Below are positions 27,802 through 35,978 of a stretch of DNA of 42,294 nucleotides, in pieces. A program made the translations under genes and the position numbers. Below the pieces are notes generated by a model. That model worked only from the letters and a program-made list of their open reading frames with translations. It made no database searches and had not been told where the DNA came from. Within the stretch, counting starts at the first letter, position 1. Each line of letters starts with the position of its first letter. Where the stretch lies: IMG/VR virus record IMGVR_UViG_3300037114_000021, positions 1 to 42,294 of that record. One strand, written 5' to 3'. This DNA is from a virus.

Positions 27802-30590
27802 CAGCGGGCACCCTGGCGCTGCAGCGTGACGACTGTGCGAGCGTGCTGGGTGACGACGTTGGTGAGCTTGGAGTCAACCTTGGTTGAAATGGCTGCACCG
27901 GTCTGAGCGGGCGCTGCAGAGGCGAGTGCGATCAGCTTATCCAGGCGGGTGTTCGTGCTGTTAGCCACGGCGTTGCCGATGTTGATCGCGCCGGAAGCAT
28001 TGACCGAGAGGGCGCCGTTCAGGCCGCTCAACATGCTCTTGCCGGCTGCAGTAATCAGTCCAGTGGACCCGATAAGGCCCTTGGCGTACCCGGTGCCGCT
28101 ATCGACACCCATGCTCTCAAACACGGTCGAGGGGCTCTTGATCCCCAGAACGCCCTTGGCCCAGCCGACGATATCTCCAGCCCACCCGGAGATCAGGTTC
28201 TTCAGCCAGGTCGTCATGCTGTTGATGCCGTTCCAGAGGCCAGTGACGATGTCAACGCCGACTTGGAGCAGGATGGTCTTGGCATCGCCCAATGCAGCCA
28301 CGATGCGGCCTGGGAGCGCGGCGAACCAGGGCTCGGCGGAGCTGTTCCACCAGTTCTTGATGCCAGTGGTGATGTCATCCCAGATCGTTGCGATCCGGCC
28401 CGGGAGCGCCTTGAACCAAGTGACGATCTGCTCCCAGTGGGTGATGATCCACGCCACGGCGAGAACCACCGCGACCACGATCGCAGCGATGAGGACCACG
28501 ATCCAGCCGCCCGCAACGAACCAGGCGAGGCTCGCAGCAGCCGCAGCAGCGAGCCATCCAGCGGTCACCAGGGCGGCATCCGCGACCATGAGGGCCGTGG
28601 TGACCGCCAAACGGGCGACCCACTCGACGCTGGCCGCCAGCCATGCGGCGACCGATGTCGCGGCAGACGCGACCCAGCCAGCGGCGACTACAGCCGCGCT
28701 GGCCACGAACTGGGCCTGAGTTGCAACCCACGCAGCCACGGAAGTCGCAGCCGAAGCGACCCAAGCGGCCGCGGCACCCGCAGCATCGGCCAGCGACCAG
28801 AACAGCCAGGTGGCACAACTCGCGATGATCTTGGCGTCTGTCGCGATATAGGCGCCGATAACCTTCAGCGTGCCCGCGTACGTGGTCGCTACCCAGGTGC
28901 CAACCGCGGTGGTCAGCTTGCCAAACGCACCTAGCGTCACACCGTTCAAGATGGAGGTCAGGATCCCCAACTTGGCCGCAATCAGGGCGAACCCCAGTGC
29001 ATAGGCGGTGACCTTGTTGCTATCCATCAGGTCGAGCAACTTGGACAGTCCGATCGTCAGGATCGTCACGGCCGCGACTAGGGGCGGTGAAATAGCCAGG
29101 TACAGGGCTCCGAAGGCCGCGATCAGTGGTACGAGTGCATTGAGAAGCGCGATGACCTCGTTCTTGTGGACCGTGAACAGGTTGCCAATCGACGCCTTGC
29201 CGCTGGTGGAGGTCAGCCAAGCGTCGAGCTTGTCTAGCATCTGCGTGAGGGTGGTGACGATCCCCGTCCCCAGCCCCTTGCTGTTGTCGAACAGGTCGTA
29301 AATGGTTTTGGCAACTGCCTTGAGGAGCGCCCACCATTTGTAGAACATCGCGATAAGGGTGCTGATACCAGCCGTGAGCTTGGTAAAGCCCGCGTTGGTG
29401 TTCAAGTACGTCAGGTCCTTGAGAAGCACGCTCATAAACCCGCCGGTCGTCTGGTTCGCAAGGTAGCCGATGGTCTTGATCAGCAGCTCAAGGCCCTGGA
29501 CCAGGACACCCATCGCGGTTGGCAGCCGGGCCGTGAAGATCATCTCCAAGTCCGTGAAGACGCTCACGCCCGTCGTGCTGAGGAACTGGAACAAAGGCTG
29601 AAGAGCCTTGCCGATGATCCCCATGTTGATGGTCGCGAACTTGCCCAGGATGGGGAGAAATACCTCGCCAACCTTCAGAGCCTGGTTGATGATGTTCGCC
29701 CCGATCGCTTCAGCCGTACCCGTGGCCTGGTCGTAGAGCCAGTGGAACTGACTCGCCGTGAGAGAGGCCGCTAGAACAGCCTGTCGTGCGGCAGGGGCGA
29801 ATCCCGCCAGGGCGGTGTTCAGCGCCGCCTGGGCGGCCGCCGACTGGGGAACTACCTTGTTCAGCGCCTGCGACTCTGTCTGGTACTGCGTGAGCGCCGT
29901 GGTGACGGTCTTGATGTCACCGGCCGCCTGGCCGATGCCTCCCAGGTCGGTGACGAACCCGACCGCGAAGATGCTCAGGGCCCCGGTCGCAAGGAGGATT
30001 CCCCCCGTCAACGCGCCCGCAAATGACGCCGCCAGCCCGAGGACGGTCACCACAAGATGCTCAAGGCCGAACCCAGCCAGGGACATGATCGACCCGAAAC
30101 CAGCTCCGATCCCGGCTATGCCACCTCCTCCCCAGAGAAGCATCCCGATGAGACCCATGCCACCACCACCGCCGCCTGCCGCAGCACCCGCCCCGCCGAC
30201 CGCAGCGGAGAGCCCGACCAGCGCGGTGACCTCAGCTAGGTATGCGGCGGTCGCCCCGATGCCGAGGCTCGGGTCAATCTGGACAGTCCGGTCGGCTGTC
30301 ACCACGTCCAGCTCTGAGAGCACCTTGGCAACGTCGGTCTGACCCAGCTCGGGGTCGATCGGCACCTCTACGCCGCCGCCCTGACTCTTGAGCGCGGCCA
30401 GCTCCGCTTCGAGCTTGGCTACGTCCAGGTTCGCCCCGATGTTGAGGTTCTGGACCTGAGCCTCAAAGGCGGTCTTGAAGGTTTGCCCAGCGATTTCGCC
30501 CCACTCCGTCGCCTGCTCAGCGATGGCTGTGACGACGCCCTGAAAGCTAGGGACGATCTGCAGGAAGGCCGTGCCGGCTTCGTATGCCAT
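27801..30590 (-). CDS. Tape measure protein
   Basis: 929 residues from ATG 30590, with GGAGGGCGC 5 nt upstream. It has an Ala/Gly-rich N-terminus with a hydrophobic glycine-rich stretch (about 140-250), long helices and an Ala/Trp-rich helical cluster (about 600-730, units like WVASAATSVAAW). The C-terminus has FKALPGRIATIWDDI-type repeats common in tape measures. It sets tail length, roughly 140 nm by the usual 0.15 nm per residue. No lysozyme or peptidase motif was recognised inside. Confidence 0.9.
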   Translation of the reverse strand: MAYEAGTAFLQIVPSFQGVVTAIAEQATEWGEIAGQTFKTAFEAQVQNLNIGANLDVAKLEAELAALKSQGGGVEVPIDPELGQTDVAKVLSELDVVTADRTVQIDPSLGIGATAAYLAEVTALVGLSAAVGGAGAAAGGGGGGMGLIGMLLWGGGGIAGIGAGFGSIMSLAGFGLEHLVVTVLGLAASFAGALTGGILLATGALSIFAVGFVTDLGGIGQAAGDIKTVTTALTQYQTESQALNKVVPQSAAAQAALNTALAGFAPAARQAVLAASLTASQFHWLYDQATGTAEAIGANIINQALKVGEVFLPILGKFATINMGIIGKALQPLFQFLSTTGVSVFTDLEMIFTARLPTAMGVLVQGLELLIKTIGYLANQTTGGFMSVLLKDLTYLNTNAGFTKLTAGISTLIAMFYKWWALLKAVAKTIYDLFDNSKGLGTGIVTTLTQMLDKLDAWLTSTSGKASIGNLFTVHKNEVIALLNALVPLIAAFGALYLAISPPLVAAVTILTIGLSKLLDLMDSNKVTAYALGFALIAAKLGILTSILNGVTLGAFGKLTTAVGTWVATTYAGTLKVIGAYIATDAKIIASCATWLFWSLADAAGAAAAWVASAATSVAAWVATQAQFVASAAVVAAGWVASAATSVAAWLAASVEWVARLAVTTALMVADAALVTAGWLAAAAAASLAWFVAGGWIVVLIAAIVVAVVLAVAWIITHWEQIVTWFKALPGRIATIWDDITTGIKNWWNSSAEPWFAALPGRIVAALGDAKTILLQVGVDIVTGLWNGINSMTTWLKNLISGWAGDIVGWAKGVLGIKSPSTVFESMGVDSGTGYAKGLIGSTGLITAAGKSMLSGLNGALSVNASGAINIGNAVANSTNTRLDKLIALASAAPAQTGAAISTKVDSKLTNVVTQHARTVVTLQRQGAR

Positions 30591-30604
30591 TTGCGCCCTC
30601 CGGG

Positions 30605-30634
30605 TTGACTACTAGCCGCCCTCTGTGGTAGACT
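30605..30634 (+). promoter_or_regulatory. Promoter of the rightward cassette (leaderless)
   Basis: TTGACT (30605-30610), an 18-bp spacer and TAGACT (30629-30634) preceded by TGG make a near-consensus housekeeping-type promoter with an extended -10. Only 6 nt separate the -10 from GTG 30641, so the transcript should start at or next to the start codon. It faces away from the surrounding late genes. Confidence 0.65.
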
Positions 30635-30640
30635 CCAGCC

Positions 30641-30790
30641 GTGAAAGAGCTGGCGATCGACCGGCCGAAGCTGATCGGGCGATGCAAGCGATGCGGGAGG
30701 CTATTCGAGGCAAAGCGCCGAGATCGGATCTACTGCTCACGCACTTGCGTGGTACTCGCATCGAGAACCCGACGGAAGGGGAAGCCATGA
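30641..30790 (+). CDS. Moron zinc-finger protein
   Basis: 49 residues from GTG 30641. Cys15-x2-Cys18, then YCSRTC (Cys32 and Cys36), give a C-x2-C-x13-C-x3-C finger in a very basic protein. This is the layout also seen at 128-319 and in the endonuclease VII N-terminus. It reads opposite to the late genes and is probably translated from a leaderless mRNA. Its stop overlaps the next start (ATGA). It may bind DNA or RNA and act on host functions; not proven. Confidence 0.65.
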   Translation: MKELAIDRPKLIGRCKRCGRLFEAKRRDRIYCSRTCVVLASRTRRKGKP

Positions 30791-31044
30791 GGAAGACGAC
30801 CACGACCACGCATCCAGACGGCGGCGTGACCACAACCAAGTCCAAGTCAAGCTGCGGATGCATGACCTTCCTGGTCGTGCTGTTCGGAGCGGGACTCATG
30901 ATTCAGGCATGGCAGAGCAGCTCGACTCTGGAGCGAACGCTTTACATCGCGGTTCCCGTTCTCATCGGACTGGTTGCTCTCGGAATCTACGGCGCCAGGG
31001 AAAACAAGCGGGAGGCAAGCGCCGCCAGCGACGAAGCCAACTAG
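30787..31044 (+). CDS. Moron two-span membrane protein
   Basis: 85 residues from ATG 30787 (GAAGGGGAAG upstream). A Thr/Lys-rich N-terminus contains CGC, followed by two hydrophobic segments (about 29-45 and 53-70) and a charged tail. With the zinc-finger gene it forms a two-gene rightward cassette between tail-chaperone and tape-measure genes. Membrane morons often alter host surface or exclude other phages. That is known for others, not shown here. The stop TAG shares a CTAG with the opposing gene. Confidence 0.65.
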   Translation: MRKTTTTTHPDGGVTTTKSKSSCGCMTFLVVLFGAGLMIQAWQSSSTLERTLYIAVPVLIGLVALGIYGARENKREASAASDEAN

Positions 31045-31753
31045 CGCCCCAGCAGCCGCTTCGACAACTGAGCTCTACGCTCTTGGGCCTTCGCGATTCG
31101 GGCGCGCTGCATCGCCGTGACGGGACGGGGATAGGGAGTTATGTTCGGAGGCTTCCCGCCGTTCACAGCTACCAAGGCTCGGATGACCTCTCCCAGCCGG
31201 TCGAAGCATGCAGCTAAGACCTCACGCTCGGGAGACCACGTCGACAGCCGTTCCTCTGGTGGTTCGTCGCTTTCGGGCATCGCTTGGGCCAGCTCCTCGT
31301 CCTTGGAGACGGCCTCCACGAAGAATGAGTTCCTAGGCAAATGCTCGATCAGGTTCAGGATCAGCCGGAACCTCCGTTTCGCCCAGAGTGCGCCAAGGTC
31401 CGCGCCTTTGAACGTGAGGTCCGCCTCGATTGCCTCGCCGTACCGTTCAATGATGGCAACGAGGCGACGCCTTCCCCCAAGGAGTCGATCCCGTAGTGAG
31501 CCGCGTACTTCTTGATCACGGCTTGGAAGAAGTAGCCGTCGACCTCGGGTTGAGCGGAAAACTCCTCGAACTTGTCACCCGCGACGAGAGCCTTGATCTG
31601 CTCGATCAATGGCATGCTCTCCAGGTTGATGAGCACGTTCAGCCGAACGCCGCCGGGGTCCTGGAGAGAATAGACGGAGCCATCCGCCGTCTCGATCTCC
31701 AGTCCCTCAGCCGGCCGCTCGATCTCTAGGTCGGCAATTGTCAGCCTCGTCAC
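31041..31753 (-). CDS. Tail assembly chaperone, frameshifted long form (G-T type)
   Basis: Translation from GTG 31753 proceeds in the first frame to GAA 31474-31472. It then slips -1 at GGGGGAA and continues as RRRLVAIIERYGEA...WAKRRFRLILNLIEHLP to TAG at 31041, about 237 residues. The second frame has no start before its conserved region, and its sequence matches chaperone T domains. The long form recruits tail-tube subunits around the tape measure during assembly. Confidence 0.8.
31361..31753 (-). CDS. Tail assembly chaperone, short form (G type)
   Basis: 130 residues from GTG 31753 in GTGA overlap. It has a compact N-terminal domain (LTIADLEIERPAEGLEIETA, then VLINLESMPLIEQI). The last ~35 residues after the slip site are basic and low-complexity, as expected for a zero-frame tail. 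It is usually made in excess over the frameshifted product. Confidence 0.8.
   Translation of the reverse strand: MTRLTIADLEIERPAEGLEIETADGSVYSLQDPGGVRLNVLINLESMPLIEQIKALVAGDKFEEFSAQPEVDGYFFQAVIKKYAAHYGIDSLGEGVASLPSLNGTARQSRRTSRSKARTLAHSGRNGGSG
31472..31478 (-). other. -1 ribosomal slippery heptamer GGGGGAA
   Basis: In zero frame the codons are TTG GGG GAA. Slipping back one base lets both Gly and Glu tRNAs re-pair, and the new frame reads AGG CGT CGC. G-rich slip sites at this point are standard in siphovirus tail chaperones. Confidence 0.75.
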
Positions 31754-31926
31754 TTCCCCTCCTTATTGTCCTCTGGCTTCTCCTCGTCCTTCGGAGGAGT
31801 CTCGTGCCAGTCGTCGAAGTAGGGATCGTCCGCTACCTCGACCCAACCTCCCGCCTTCAGGTTTACAACCTGAGTCGGGTTGTAGGCGTATCTCGTCTGA
31901 CCGTCCTTGCGGAATTCCTGCTCCAT
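31750..31926 (-). CDS. Small acidic tail-region protein
   Basis: 58 residues from ATG 31926, 1 nt after the tail-tube stop. The N-terminal half (QTRYAYNPTQVVNLKAGGWVEV) looks like a small beta unit; the C-terminal half is highly charged (KDEEKPEDNKEGK). It lies between tail tube and chaperone genes and its stop forms a GTGA with the latter. Probably a tail-assembly accessory. Confidence 0.65.
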   Translation of the reverse strand: MEQEFRKDGQTRYAYNPTQVVNLKAGGWVEVADDPYFDDWHETPPKDEEKPEDNKEGK

Positions 31927-31927
31927 A

Positions 31928-32794
31928 TCAGACCTGGGACACAGGTGTGATCGTGACTGCGACAGCAGATCCGGCCACGGTGCCAGCCGCGCTCAACGTG
32001 GCTGTCGTGGAACTGCCGACCGAGACGATCGTCTGCGCACTCACAAGCCCAAGGCCGGAGACGGTCGCCCCAACGTCGTAGGACGAGAAAGTGCCGGTCG
32101 TGGCGACGAGCGCAGTCGTGAGCGCAACGGTGCAGCTCACGATCCGCGGGATGCCGGCGTCAGACAGCATGTAGAGCCATCCCGCCCCGCCGTAGATCAT
32201 CTGCTGGGCAAACCCCGAGGGGCCGTCCAGGTTGGCGGTAAAGGTCACTCCGTAAGCCAAGGGGTCCTTCCCGTCGGAATATGACTGCGCACCGTACTCG
32301 GTGACTTGGGCATTGGGGAAGTAGCGGGCGAAGACGACCTCACCGTTTGCCGTCTCGTCGATACCCACCGCCAGGACACGGTAGTAGTTGGTGATCGGAG
32401 CTGTCGGAACGGCGAGCGCCACGACGCCGTTCACGCCTGCCGAAATGGCCGACGGCAACACGTTGGCAAACAGCCCAACTGTCACCAGATCGGTCTGGTA
32501 GGCGTTGACCTTCAGCGTGGTCGTGTCCGCCGTGACATCCGTTCGGAGGGGGTCAAGAGTTCCCCACCCGGCGATACCGGTCGTGGTGACCTTCCGGTCG
32601 AAGACAGCTCCAGTCTCGTCTGTCCACCCGAGGTCGTTATAACCGGTTGGAAGCGTCGCCAGATCTCCGGTCGTCCCGAAGAGGGTTGAGGTAGAGATGG
32701 CTGGGGCGGTGTAGGGCGCGATGAAGACCGAGCCCTGGATTGCCTTGCGGATCAGTTCAGCTTTCTTGTTCTCGATGGATGCGTAACCGGGCAT
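31928..32794 (-). CDS. Major tail (tube) protein with C-terminal Ig-like decoration
   Basis: 288 residues from ATG 32794 with AAGGAGT upstream. Residues 1-210 fit a siphovirus tail-tube subunit (GSVFIAPYTAPAI, then GWTDETGAVFDRKV). Residues ~215-284 form an extra beta domain (FSSYDVGATVSGLGLVSAQT, then TATLSAAGT) of the kind often appended to virion proteins. The domain would decorate the outside of the tail. The position before the chaperone gene supports the call. Confidence 0.85.
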   Translation of the reverse strand: MPGYASIENKKAELIRKAIQGSVFIAPYTAPAISTSTLFGTTGDLATLPTGYNDLGWTDETGAVFDRKVTTTGIAGWGTLDPLRTDVTADTTTLKVNAYQTDLVTVGLFANVLPSAISAGVNGVVALAVPTAPITNYYRVLAVGIDETANGEVVFARYFPNAQVTEYGAQSYSDGKDPLAYGVTFTANLDGPSGFAQQMIYGGAGWLYMLSDAGIPRIVSCTVALTTALVATTGTFSSYDVGATVSGLGLVSAQTIVSVGSSTTATLSAAGTVAGSAVAVTITPVSQV

Positions 32795-32804
32795 GGATGA
32801 CTCC

Positions 32805-33203
32805 TTAGATTGATCTGCGCGAGCTAATGGCGTAGGAGGCTGTGAGCCTGCGGACCCCTATGTCGCCCCAAGGGACTTCGTGCGGGCCCGCGGTCGTCAC
32901 GACCGAGTCGATGACACCTGCTGCGGTGACATACGGGAAGCCGAGCAACAGCTGTCTGCAGCTCTCGGCCAAGCCATAGGCAGCTTCCCGAGTGGCACCG
33001 AAGGCGTCGATGTCGATGTGCGCCGTATCGTCGAAGCGTGTGTCGCCGCCGCCGATCCTCATCACCCGGACGAAGGGCATCGACGTGACTAGATTCGCCG
33101 GGGTAACCGTTCCGGTCGTCACGGCAACTGAGTTCACCTCCAGGGTGCCGATCAGGTCCATGACGGCCATCTCAAGATCCGGGAATGCGGCGAAGTCAAT
33201 CAC
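32805..33203 (-). CDS. Tail completion / terminator protein
   Basis: 132 residues from GTG 33203 in GTGA overlap. The pattern DLEMAVMDLIGTL, PFVRVMRIGGGDTRFDDTAHIDIDAFG, then LLGFPYVTAAG matches tail terminator/completion proteins just upstream of the tail-tube gene. It caps the tail tube and joins it to the head. The longer upstream frame reads through its neighbour. Confidence 0.75.
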   Translation of the reverse strand: MIDFAAFPDLEMAVMDLIGTLEVNSVAVTTGTVTPANLVTSMPFVRVMRIGGGDTRFDDTAHIDIDAFGATREAAYGLAESCRQLLLGFPYVTAAGVIDSVVTTAGPHEVPWGDIGVRRLTASYAISSRRSI

Positions 33204-33535
33204 AGCGTCTCTAGCGTTGCCAGAACCTTCCCAAGCACCCGGTGAGGCTTGCGATCGTCCTTGTTGCCCCACTCCACGTCGGGCGCGTAGGGAGCTGTGT
33301 TCCCCAGGATCGCCGTGGCGACGGGATGGGTGCCAAAGGCCGTCTTCAGCATCGTGGTGTCAGTGACGACCTCGAACGATCTCTCATACTCGCCCGTCAC
33401 CCTGAAGGGAGCCGAGAGAGCGATGGCTTCAACCTTGGCGGCCTCGGCCTTCGCCATGAGGCAGGCTCGAACTTCATCCGAGACAGCCATCGCTTTGAAG
33501 CCAGCGGAGTTAGCCTTAAAGACTGCGTAGCCCAT
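33200..33535 (-). CDS. HK97 gp10-like tail component
   Basis: 111 residues from ATG 33535, 3 nt after the preceding stop. An N-terminal helix with AKAEAAKVEAIALSAP is followed by GEYERSFEV, ILGNTAPYAPDVEWG and RVLGKVLATLE. This is the usual layout of the HK97 gp10/neck-protein family. Position between stopper and tail-terminator genes agrees. Confidence 0.75.
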   Translation of the reverse strand: MGYAVFKANSAGFKAMAVSDEVRACLMAKAEAAKVEAIALSAPFRVTGEYERSFEVVTDTTMLKTAFGTHPVATAILGNTAPYAPDVEWGNKDDRKPHRVLGKVLATLETL

Positions 33536-33538
33536 GCT

Positions 33539-33868
33539 TCACCCCGTGTACGCCTTGAGCAGCACTTGGACGCCAGCCTTGGTTCCGGTGAGAGGCGACA
33601 TGTGCATCGTCGGCTCGCCGTTCACCCAGTACAGCGTCCCCCGAACTGTCACTTTGTCAGTCGAGAGCACCTGGACCTGGGAATCGGGTGGGACAAGGAC
33701 GGTGAGCCCGTAGACGACGACATCCATGCCGCCCGCTATGGTTTCAGTTCCGGTTGTGGGCCACACCGCGCAGCCGGGTATCTCGTACGTGAGCCCAGGG
33801 GCCCAGTCTCCAAACTGGTTCTCGGTCTGGCGGATCACGCTGATCGTCTCGCCGAACGGGAGAGGCAT
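33539..33868 (-). CDS. Head-tail stopper protein
   Basis: 109 residues from ATG 33868 (TGATG overlap). A small beta-barrel-like protein (ISVIRQTENQFGDW, YGLTVLVPPDSQV, DKVTVRGTLYWVNG) with the features of head-closure/stopper proteins. It seals packaged DNA after the connector. Confidence 0.75.
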   Translation of the reverse strand: MPLPFGETISVIRQTENQFGDWAPGLTYEIPGCAVWPTTGTETIAGGMDVVVYGLTVLVPPDSQVQVLSTDKVTVRGTLYWVNGEPTMHMSPLTGTKAGVQVLLKAYTG

Positions 33869-34632
33869 CAGTCATAAACTCCGCCGCCGCTGAGTTCGTC
33901 CCCGCCGCCTGCACCGAGTTGATTGCCCTGCAGGTAGTCACGATCCCAGGGGGAGAGCCCCTGGCCGGGTGCGTAGACGCCCCTGGTGACGGTCGAGACG
34001 GTGACCGCGGCGCCGGGGCCTGTCAGCAGGGAGCCATCGGTCCCCATCAGCGGGACCGGCGTGGTTGCCAGATGGTTGATGAAGGTGACGGTGTATGGGC
34101 CGTTGCCGGTCACGGCGACGTTCCCCACTCCGATCAGCGAGAGCGCGGTGAGCGCGTTCTGGAGGTCGCCCGAGAGTGCGTTGTAAGCCAGAGGCGTCGT
34201 GTACGAGCCCGTGAGCGAGAGCAGGAACGTTCCGCCAGTTGCGGTGACGGTCACCAACTGGACCGCGTTGACTCCCGGAGGCAGAGTCTCGATCGAGAAG
34301 GCCGAACTACCCCCCGCAAGTCTGCGGATGGTGGCCTTGTCACCACGAGTCAGGTACGGGCCGATCGACCCTCCACCTGTACCCGTGGACGTTCCCCATT
34401 CCGCGTGGTATGGGCCGACCGTCTCGCTCTGCACGCCTTGAGGGTTGATGTATCCCCTCGCGGCGACGATCTTGACGACCACATTGGCGGAAAGAGGGAG
34501 CGGGAAGGCGATGGACTCGCAGAGGTTCTGCGCATCCTGAATCGCTGCGGAGGCACGCATGGCGTTGATCGTGCCCGTATCCATGCCCAGGAACATCTCC
34601 AGGTCGGAGGACGTCACCGTGGGAGTGGACAT
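33868..34632 (-). CDS. Head-tail connector with inserted beta domain
   Basis: 254 residues from ATG 34632 with AGGAGG upstream. Residues 1-115 are a typical connector (DLEMFLGMDTGTINAMRASA, ANVVVKIVAARGYINPQG), normally about 120-150 residues long. Residues ~116-220 are an insertion (GGTFLLSLTGSYTTPLAYNA, GVGNVAVTGNGPYTVTF) resembling a modular beta-sandwich found in many virion proteins. The final ~34 residues resume a connector-like acidic tail. Confidence 0.75.
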   Translation of the reverse strand: MSTPTVTSSDLEMFLGMDTGTINAMRASAAIQDAQNLCESIAFPLPLSANVVVKIVAARGYINPQGVQSETVGPYHAEWGTSTGTGGGSIGPYLTRGDKATIRRLAGGSSAFSIETLPPGVNAVQLVTVTATGGTFLLSLTGSYTTPLAYNALSGDLQNALTALSLIGVGNVAVTGNGPYTVTFINHLATTPVPLMGTDGSLLTGPGAAVTVSTVTRGVYAPGQGLSPWDRDYLQGNQLGAGGGDELSGGGVYD

Positions 34633-34717
34633 GCGGGCCTCCTGTTGGATCGAAAGGCGGGAGCGCCCCAAGCTGGGTTAAGACAGCCGGGACGCTCACC
34701 GCCAGGGCGAAGGGGGG

Positions 34718-35926
34718 TTAGAGAAGCCCGCTGATCAGCGCGTGGTAGGTCGGAGGACCGTACTCAAGCCCGATCTCGCCGTAGAGCTGGAACTGCCGGT
34801 TGGAACCAGTACGAGCCAGTTCCTCAGCGAACAACAGTCCCTTGTCGGGGATGTTCAGGAAGACCGGGTAGCAGACCGAGAGGTCGATGACCGCGATGGT
34901 GCCAACGGGCATCCAGCGGTTGACCATCACCCCGAAGGTGCCGAAGTCGGTCACCAGGGTTTGCATCGCCACGCCGCCGATGGTGCGGCTCTGGGTGGGC
35001 CAGTTCAAGGCCGGAAGCGCGTATGCGTTGGAGAGGTTGACCTTGGCCTGTGGCCCCATCATCAGGACCGTGGTGGCGTCCGGGAGCTTCGCGCCGTTCT
35101 CGTAGGCCAGCGCCAGCGCACCATCGATGGTGGCCTTGGCAGTCGCCCCAGCGGCGTAGACCCCAGTGGTCGAGCCGTTGCCCGTCAGCGTGAGCGCGGT
35201 CCCGTCCGGAGTCGCCGAGAGGGTGAAGGTGGTCGTGCTCAGAGAGGCGCCCAGCACGTAGTAGTTGACGCCTTCCGAGACGCCCGTTGTCGTGGTGATC
35301 GGTCCCAGCGTCACTCGCTGGCCCGCCGTGAGAGCCGGAGACTGGGTACTGGTGGTGAAGATCCCGGTTGCCGCGGCAATGGTCGCGCTGCCGTAGGGCG
35401 TCCCGTTGTCGTACACGTTCGGCCCAGTCGCTATCGCGCCCAGGATCCCCTGAGTCTGCCGGGGGCTGGCGTTGGTCGCCGGGTTGGCATAGGTGCCAGT
35501 CAGGAAGGACTGTTCGATGTCCACTGCCATCGACTCCAGCTCGGCCGAAGTCTGGAAAGTCAGCTCGTTGATGATCGAGTCATCCGACTGAGCCGCGATG
35601 TTCGCACCAGCGAACTGCCCCACAGCCGCCAGGCGGGTGTAGGAGATGTTGATTGCCGAGTGGTGGATCTCAGTCACGTTGTCGATGTTCGACCGCGAGC
35701 GCTCCTGAGCGGTCGGCGCAGCCGCACCTTCCAGTGCGACGTTGTTCGCCGAGGAAGCCCGGCGGTCGACGGTCTGCCACTCAAAGACTCGGGCCGAGGT
35801 CATCTTGGCGCCGCCCAGTCCGCCGATCGCGGACAGGAACGGAGTCTCGGTTGGCGTGATGACGAACAGCTCGCCATGGTAATTGGGCAGGTTAAAGGTT
35901 GTGCCCTGTGCGGAAACGGTAGCCAT
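34718..35926 (-). CDS. Major capsid protein with inserted beta domain
   Basis: 402 residues from ATG 35926 with GGAGAG upstream. The N-terminus (ITPTETPFLSAIGGLGGAK, FEWQTVDRRAS) and C-terminus resemble the SU10-type/DUF5309 HK97-fold capsid proteins. Residues ~182-260 (GIFTTSTQSPALTAGQRVTL, YYVLGASLSTTTFTLSA) form an inserted beta-rich module likely exposed on the shell. The position after scaffold agrees. Confidence 0.85.
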   Translation of the reverse strand: MATVSAQGTTFNLPNYHGELFVITPTETPFLSAIGGLGGAKMTSARVFEWQTVDRRASSANNVALEGAAAPTAQERSRSNIDNVTEIHHSAINISYTRLAAVGQFAGANIAAQSDDSIINELTFQTSAELESMAVDIEQSFLTGTYANPATNASPRQTQGILGAIATGPNVYDNGTPYGSATIAAATGIFTTSTQSPALTAGQRVTLGPITTTTGVSEGVNYYVLGASLSTTTFTLSATPDGTALTLTGNGSTTGVYAAGATAKATIDGALALAYENGAKLPDATTVLMMGPQAKVNLSNAYALPALNWPTQSRTIGGVAMQTLVTDFGTFGVMVNRWMPVGTIAVIDLSVCYPVFLNIPDKGLLFAEELARTGSNRQFQLYGEIGLEYGPPTYHALISGLL

Positions 35927-35978
35927 TGTTAGGCTCTCCTTTGTGGTTCAGGACAGGGCACGAGCCTTAGTCCCTGGA

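Noticed and set aside
34340-34699. Minus-strand frame beginning just upstream of the connector gene
   Set aside because: After its first residues it runs out of frame through the connector gene with shadow composition.
34742-35932. 396-codon plus-strand frame opposite the major capsid gene
   Set aside because: Antisense open frame caused by GC-rich codon bias; no family, and the opposite strand is a clear capsid protein.
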